The notes under the pieces are model-generated. The model had not been told where the DNA came from and did no database searches. It saw nothing but the letters and a program-made list of their open reading frames with translations. A stretch of 34,239 nt of DNA from a virus, in the IMG/VR virus record IMGVR_UViG_3300030329_004115, positions 1-34,239 of that record, one strand, 5' to 3'. Shown here in pieces: positions 29,988 to 34,239 of the stretch (its first letter is position 1; every line of letters begins with the position of its first letter). Position numbers and translations under genes: made by a program.

Positions 29988-31244
29988 CTACCAGTCGATT
30001 CGAGATGGAAGAGGAGTACGCTTCTGGGGCTTCGCCTGTTCCGTGGGTTGAGTGGTGGGTGCTGGAGCCGGAGTCGGTGCCGGTGCGCTCTGCCCAGGGG
30101 TGGGCGCTTGGAGCCCGAGGAGGGAAGAGAGGTCTTGCGTGTACGCGCCCTCATCGATCTCTCCCCCTTCGTATTTCCTCTGCAACTCTTGGAGCTTATG
30201 CTGTACACCTCCAACCCTCTCCAAGACCATCGTTCTAGCCTCTGCTGCTCCAAGCTCTTCGGCTGTTGATCTCCCCCGCTCGGATTCGGGGGAGAACTTC
30301 TGGGTTTGCCCCCACAGCACACTATTCACGTCGAATGGCAACCAGCCCCCTCGGGTTGCCTTGTCAATGATAGCTTCCCCACCGAAAGTTCCCTTGAAAC
30401 CCCCCGATGCTCCGGTGAGTTCACCCCTTTTCGCTGCCTCTTGGAGGCGGAGTAGTTCTGCTTGGTACCCTCGATTCCAGGATGGGGTGCTCCTTAGATG
30501 GGCCTCTGTTGCGTCTCGGATTTCTCTGATTTGCTCATCCCGCATTCGGTTGGCCTCTCCTAGCTCACGCTTAGTTCGAAGTGCCATGTCTACCGCTCCT
30601 AACCAAGCCCCAGGAGCTACCCCCTGCAAAAAGGCGCGGGTTTTCCACGGAATATGGGATGCGCCGAGTAGACTACCTAGGATCCCCTCTGACTCGGGCC
30701 CCTCCTCAGCCGCAGCATCTCCGTATTCTGGGTGGATCATCATGTGCCGAACTTCGCCAGTCTTCTCATCCGTGATGGGAGCCCACTGGTACCGAGGATC
30801 GTCGTCTACGATGGCCACGTCCTGGTAGACAAGGGGATCTCCAGGCTCGCCCTCTTTGGGGACGAATGGATCTTTGCCCTGCTGAAGAGCCTGGACGTGT
30901 CGAGGTTGGATTAGCCAGAATCGAGGGAATACTCTCTGGAGTTCTTCTCGCCCTCGGGGGGCATTCTCCTCGAAGAAAAGCCTTCTTTCTGGCCCAGTTG
31001 CGGGGAGGGGCTGGAACATCCACTCCTCTGCTCCCCCCCGAAGGAGGTTTCCTCGATGCTCAAGGAACCCCTCATCTTCCGGAGACCACTTTGACATGGA
31101 CTTCTGCACTGCCTGATACTGGTAGATGGCGGCGAGTGTGCTTAGCGCATCCTCGGTGTAGTTCGGGTTGTCGAACCGAACTTCCGGGAGGTGGGGCGCC
31201 TCTTCTGGGCCCCAATCCTTTTCCCTGGGGTATGGAGCGCCCAT
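29988..31244 (-). CDS. Unrecognised structural-region protein, 418 aa
   Basis: ATG at 31244 with AGGGGG. Mostly helical and charged; it contains QYQAVQKSMSKW near residues 42-53, Pro-rich segments and a hydrophobic Gly stretch at about 185-215 (ILGSLLGAS ... GVAPGAWLGAVD). The last 60 residues are Pro/Ala/Thr-rich and end basic. Size and place suggest an internal virion, head-completion or ejection protein, but no family is recognised. Confidence 0.7.
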   Translation of the reverse strand: MGAPYPREKDWGPEEAPHLPEVRFDNPNYTEDALSTLAAIYQYQAVQKSMSKWSPEDEGFLEHRGNLLRGGAEEWMFQPLPATGPERRLFFEENAPRGREELQRVFPRFWLIQPRHVQALQQGKDPFVPKEGEPGDPLVYQDVAIVDDDPRYQWAPITDEKTGEVRHMMIHPEYGDAAAEEGPESEGILGSLLGASHIPWKTRAFLQGVAPGAWLGAVDMALRTKRELGEANRMRDEQIREIRDATEAHLRSTPSWNRGYQAELLRLQEAAKRGELTGASGGFKGTFGGEAIIDKATRGGWLPFDVNSVLWGQTQKFSPESERGRSTAEELGAAEARTMVLERVGGVQHKLQELQRKYEGGEIDEGAYTQDLSSLLGLQAPTPGQSAPAPTPAPAPTTQPTEQAKPQKRTPLPSRIDW

Positions 31245-31252
31245 GAAACCCC

Positions 31253-31606
31253 CTAGTTGGCGGGTTCGATATCGAGTTGGACGCTAATCGCCGTCCCCGC
31301 AGAAGATGTAGTCACGTCCGCGAAGATAGTTCCGGTGGACGCGCCCGATGTTGTTGGATCAACTTGGTAGAAGATCCCAGGATTCTCTTCCTGGTCAAGG
31401 GGAGTCGCTGTAGCGCTATAAGCTAGAACCGTAGCGAATCCTGTCCCGGCAGTAGTCTCCCCAATCGAGAGCGTAAGGTTTCCCGTTCCCGCTGCCCGGG
31501 CGCGACGAATCCACCCCCGAATGGGAGCAGTAAGCGAGATCTCGCCATCCCCCGTTCGGGTTCCGGAGACTCGGACCCAGGTCTTTCTGGATGTTGCACC
31601 AGCCAT
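31253..31606 (-). CDS. Small beta-rich virion protein, 117 aa
   Basis: ATG at 31606 with AGGGGG. A basic N-terminus precedes an almost all-beta Thr/Ser/Ala/Gly-rich protein ending VQLDIEPAN. It lies directly downstream of the DUF2190-like gene, so capsid decoration or stabilisation is plausible. No family recognised. Confidence 0.65.
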   Translation of the reverse strand: MAGATSRKTWVRVSGTRTGDGEISLTAPIRGWIRRARAAGTGNLTLSIGETTAGTGFATVLAYSATATPLDQEENPGIFYQVDPTTSGASTGTIFADVTTSSAGTAISVQLDIEPAN

Positions 31607-31615
31607 TCAGGCCCC

Positions 31616-32095
31616 CTATGAAAGCGTTACGACGCCGCCGATCCGCAAATCCACAAAGATGGTACCCGCAGTAGCGATTCCATCTGTGAGGACCACATCA
31701 ACCAAGCACACACCGACAACTCGGTCGACGGTGCCGACAGAAGCCCCAAAGGTTCCATCATCTTGAAGATAAACAGGTGCGCCGGCAGAGATCGCCCCAG
31801 AGTTCAACGGGGCTGCCGCCGAAGCCGTGAGGATTGCCCAGGGGAGGACAACTCCATATTTTTGGGGAGGGATTGAGTGCTTCGTAATGAAGAGGGGCAC
31901 CGCGCCGTTGGCCGCAGAGCCTGCATTCACGGTGGTGTTCAGGTTCAAACACTGCCCCGTGGGGGCGCTAGCATCAACCCGCACAAGATCGTTCGCCGCG
32001 ATGGTAACGGTCGTCGAGGGGTTGTACATCAAGATCCCGTCAGCATACGGAATGTTCCGAGCGGGCTGGATGGATTTCTGCTTCATTACGGGCAT
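31616..32095 (-). CDS. DUF2190-like capsid-associated protein, 159 aa
   Basis: ATG at 32095 with AGGAGA. All-beta: an early segment TIAANDLVRVDA, then VPLFITKH, GAPVYLQDDGTFG, VVGVCLVDVV and a terminal VDLRIGGVV. This strand order and the repeated 'G.pVyl' and 'vGv.l' words resemble DUF2190, capsid fibre or decoration proteins of phages. It has its own predicted promoter with a leader hairpin, fitting a highly made virion protein. It could be the main shell protein only if the fold differs from what I see. Confidence 0.65.
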   Translation of the reverse strand: MPVMKQKSIQPARNIPYADGILMYNPSTTVTIAANDLVRVDASAPTGQCLNLNTTVNAGSAANGAVPLFITKHSIPPQKYGVVLPWAILTASAAAPLNSGAISAGAPVYLQDDGTFGASVGTVDRVVGVCLVDVVLTDGIATAGTIFVDLRIGGVVTLS

Positions 32096-32142
32096 TTTTT
32101 ACTCTCCTAGTCTAGAGTCTTCTCGACTATCTTCAGTGAGGA

Positions 32143-32199
32143 CTCCCGTATCTTCACGGGAGCTAAAAGAATCTTACTCGATTGGAAGTTTTTTGTCGA
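32143..32199 (-). promoter_or_regulatory. Late promoter and leader hairpin for the 32095 gene
   Basis: On the minus strand TCGACA (32199-32194) and TAAGAT (32176-32171) are 17 bases apart (5/6 and 4/6 matches). They start one base after the stop codon of the giant-protein gene. The leader then forms CTCCCGT/ACGGGAG (32162-32143), a 7-bp hairpin. This is the best promoter match found in the late arm. Confidence 0.5.
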
Positions 32200-32200
32200 A

Positions 32201-34239
32201 CTAATCGTCTTTTCTTCCGCGAGTTCTAATACTTCGGTCAGATTCTCGGATTCCCTTGTTTTCCTGTTCGAACTCTCGCCACTGATTTTCAATCTCAAGG
32301 ATTCTACTTTGTAGCGTCCGATTCATATCAAATGGGCGGGGGTCTCCGAATCGAGTGAGTTTTCTGAGCATCATCGTGGAACCCTCAAAGACTCCTTGGT
32401 CCCACTCAGGATTGTTTACGGCGGATACCCAGCCCGAAAGCTGAGTAGATGCCACCGGGAGCCCCCGATATGCCATCCACCAACTAGTTGGAACTCTCCA
32501 CTGGCCCCGAGTTTTGTCGTACTCGATGATGCTTTCAAAGTAAGGAATCTTACTGATTTGAGTGAGAATCTCTTCATCAGTGGGCGAGAGATATCTGTAG
32601 TCTCCCTGCGACTTATAATCGAGATCGGCTCCCAGCCCGGCGATTAGCGGGCGTCCGATTGCCTCAAGGGGAGGAGATGCCATGGAGAGCATCGGCTCGA
32701 AGAATCTCTTTTCTACGTCCCCCACCAACGTAGTATCTCCGAGGCCAAGCTTATCTCCCAAACCTGGGATCATCTGTGCGCTCTTTGAGACCATGACTCC
32801 GAGTCCCGCCATCAAACCGAGGCCCATGTCGAAGGTGTCTACGGCCGTGACGGTCGGCAGGAGAATCGACTCGTGAGTATAGTTTCGGCCATACATCTCT
32901 TGGTAGTATTGACGACGCCGAGGATCTATCGGGAGGACGCCTATCTTGGGCCGAGTCTCCTGCCAGTCTGGGTACAACTGTTGTGCGAGGAGATTGACTC
33001 TTTCATTAGTCGTGATTCCTGCATTGATGTCCTGCTGGTAAATAAACTCGGGGAGGGACGGCCAGATATAAAGCTGCTGGCGGAGCCTTGCGAGCTTGGT
33101 GTTCCCAAGGAGCGCCTTCTTTGTAATCTCTGACGAGGGCCTAACCATGGGTTCCATGAGGGAATCCGCGATTTGCTTCATGCCCAAGCGCCAGAATCTC
33201 CAGAAGGGGAGGTGGCGGGAGATGCTCCTCGCTTCCCACTCTGCGATTCCATGGGACCAGTCGTAGAGAGCATTCTTAGTTCGCCTTGCTGCTTCTTTCC
33301 TCGGGACTCCCCGCTGGATTAGATCCAGGTACATCCCCGTTCGTTGCCGCTCTTGGACAAGAGAAGCGTGATCTGCCATCAGCCGCTGGCGCTCATCTTT
33401 AAACTCGACCGCTTTCTTCTTGGTGGTGTCCCACAATCCCCTCGGTCGAGGATCTTCCAGCTTGTCCTTGATCTCGTCCCCCAGGCGAGACATCACTTCC
33501 ATCAACTCTTCTCGAACAAAAGCCTCCGAGATCCCATCCTCTAGAGCCCACTTGCGAGCCTGCTCGTAGGTAATCACGTCACCATTCTTAGTGACGAACG
33601 TCCCCGCTTCCCCCTTGAAGACTTGGCCCAGGTGGGGATTGAGCATGGTCTCAAGCATTCCAGGGAGCGCGTCTTTGCTCCCGGATTTTCCAACTACCCG
33701 CTCGGCCATGTACAGTCCCTTAAGCTGCATCGCCCGACCGAAGTACGGAATATTAGTGGGGAAGTTGATGAAGGATCGTCTTCCCGCGAAGGCTACTCCC
33801 TCCTCCATCCATATCTGGCTGAAGTCCCCGAAGATATTGTTCGTCCAATACCTTGGGTTGGGAACGATCAACCCCGTGACTGCCGATCCCCGCCAGAGAT
33901 TCAAGTAGTCTGTGTATGCTTGAGCAAAGTCCTCCCCCACCCTTGCCTCAATAAACTGGGCGTCGAGGGACTTAGCAATATCTCCTACTCGGTCCTCGAT
34001 AGCCCGGACTAGAGCCCGGGGGACCATGGAAGACCCCCCATCCTTAGCGCCAAGCTCGATGAAACTCCGGCTAACTTTGCCCAGTTCGTCCTGAGCGGCG
34101 CTGACCCTTGTCCTGATCTCGCCCTGCCCGAATGGCATTCCCAGTTCGTTAAGGACTGCGGTCGCCCGGTTTACGTCTTTGACATCGTTATACGCCCCGT
34201 CAAAGATCCGGTTGATGTCTGCTGCTGCAGCGGCATCGA
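32201..34239 (-). CDS. C-terminal part of a giant virion ejection/polyvalent protein (5' end beyond right edge)
   Basis: The frame is open from 34237 down to the stop at 32201 (678 codons) and continues past the edge; an internal ATG at 34138 need not be the start. Residues after that ATG show PNPRYWTNNIFGDF (about 93-106) and, near 289-315, NALYDW followed by RHLPFWRFWR. These two blocks are hallmarks of long phage internal or polyvalent proteins that enter the cell with the DNA. The C-terminus is strongly charged. Frame and strand match the partial gene at 1-1288, consistent with one gene of about 1108 codons carrying a ParB-like domain in front. If the window is not circular these are two separate genes. 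Confidence 0.75.
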   Translation of the reverse strand, partial: DAAAAADINRIFDGAYNDVKDVNRATAVLNELGMPFGQGEIRTRVSAAQDELGKVSRSFIELGAKDGGSSMVPRALVRAIEDRVGDIAKSLDAQFIEARVGEDFAQAYTDYLNLWRGSAVTGLIVPNPRYWTNNIFGDFSQIWMEEGVAFAGRRSFINFPTNIPYFGRAMQLKGLYMAERVVGKSGSKDALPGMLETMLNPHLGQVFKGEAGTFVTKNGDVITYEQARKWALEDGISEAFVREELMEVMSRLGDEIKDKLEDPRPRGLWDTTKKKAVEFKDERQRLMADHASLVQERQRTGMYLDLIQRGVPRKEAARRTKNALYDWSHGIAEWEARSISRHLPFWRFWRLGMKQIADSLMEPMVRPSSEITKKALLGNTKLARLRQQLYIWPSLPEFIYQQDINAGITTNERVNLLAQQLYPDWQETRPKIGVLPIDPRRRQYYQEMYGRNYTHESILLPTVTAVDTFDMGLGLMAGLGVMVSKSAQMIPGLGDKLGLGDTTLVGDVEKRFFEPMLSMASPPLEAIGRPLIAGLGADLDYKSQGDYRYLSPTDEEILTQISKIPYFESIIEYDKTRGQWRVPTSWWMAYRGLPVASTQLSGWVSAVNNPEWDQGVFEGSTMMLRKLTRFGDPRPFDMNRTLQSRILEIENQWREFEQENKGIRESDRSIRTRGRKDD

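Noticed and set aside
32107-32298. Minus-strand open frame of 63 codons
   Set aside because: It overlaps the end of the giant-protein gene in another frame and covers the promoter/leader of the next gene; no ribosome-binding site.
1-34239. Lysogeny functions (integrase, repressor, attachment site)
   Set aside because: No recombinase motifs or repressor-like genes were recognised, and no terminal repeat was seen at the window ends.

Overview
The window looks like most or all of an uncultured double-stranded DNA phage genome, probably a tailed bacterial virus. No integrase, repressor, tRNA, rRNA or host-type metabolic gene is visible. Genes are tightly packed and often overlap by 1-8 bases. 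A replication module sits opposite a module of virion and lysis genes.

There are two opposed arms. The plus arm (3358-23800) holds early and replication genes. The minus arm (2758 down to 1, and 34239 down to 23803) holds structural and lysis genes. The arms diverge around a 599-base gene-free region (2759-3357) packed with stem-loops. They converge at 23800/23803 with only 2 bases between stop codons. The genes cut by the two window ends are on the same strand and join in frame across the ends. This suggests, but does not prove, a circular or circularly permuted 34.2 kb sequence in which one gene of about 1108 codons spans the cut.

Plus arm, first part (3358-11118): a MoxR-type AAA+ ATPase, a protein with an HEXXH metallopeptidase-like domain plus a C-terminal VWA/MIDAS domain, and an associated coiled-coil protein. 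Around them lie several zinc-ribbon proteins and tiny single-span membrane proteins. The gene starts share an AAAGGACA-type ribosome-binding leader. Several intergenic leaders carry a common ACCGCCC motif and hairpins, some of them mutually exclusive.

Plus arm, second part (11269-23800): a good sigma70-type promoter and an AT-rich palindromic region, then a wHTH-like protein, a primase-polymerase/SF3 helicase fusion, an SNF2-type helicase, a RecB/Cas4-like nuclease with four cysteines, a zinc-ribbon protein, a RecA-like ATPase, a likely ssDNA-binding protein, a uracil-DNA-glycosylase/family A DNA polymerase fusion, a nucleoside-deoxyribosyltransferase-like protein, a small protein and a compact SMC/Rad50-like ATPase. 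This is a nearly self-sufficient replication and recombination set.

Minus arm, in transcription order: two unrecognised proteins, a giant virion protein with an N-terminal ParB-like domain (split by the window ends), a DUF2190-like and other small beta-rich virion proteins, an HNH-like protein, fibre and related proteins, a basic-tailed protein, a membrane/coiled-coil protein, a DUF2589-type pair and a peptidoglycan-active enzyme. I could not recognise a large terminase, portal, major capsid or tail-tube protein. Either these are too diverged to see by eye or the window is part of a larger genome.
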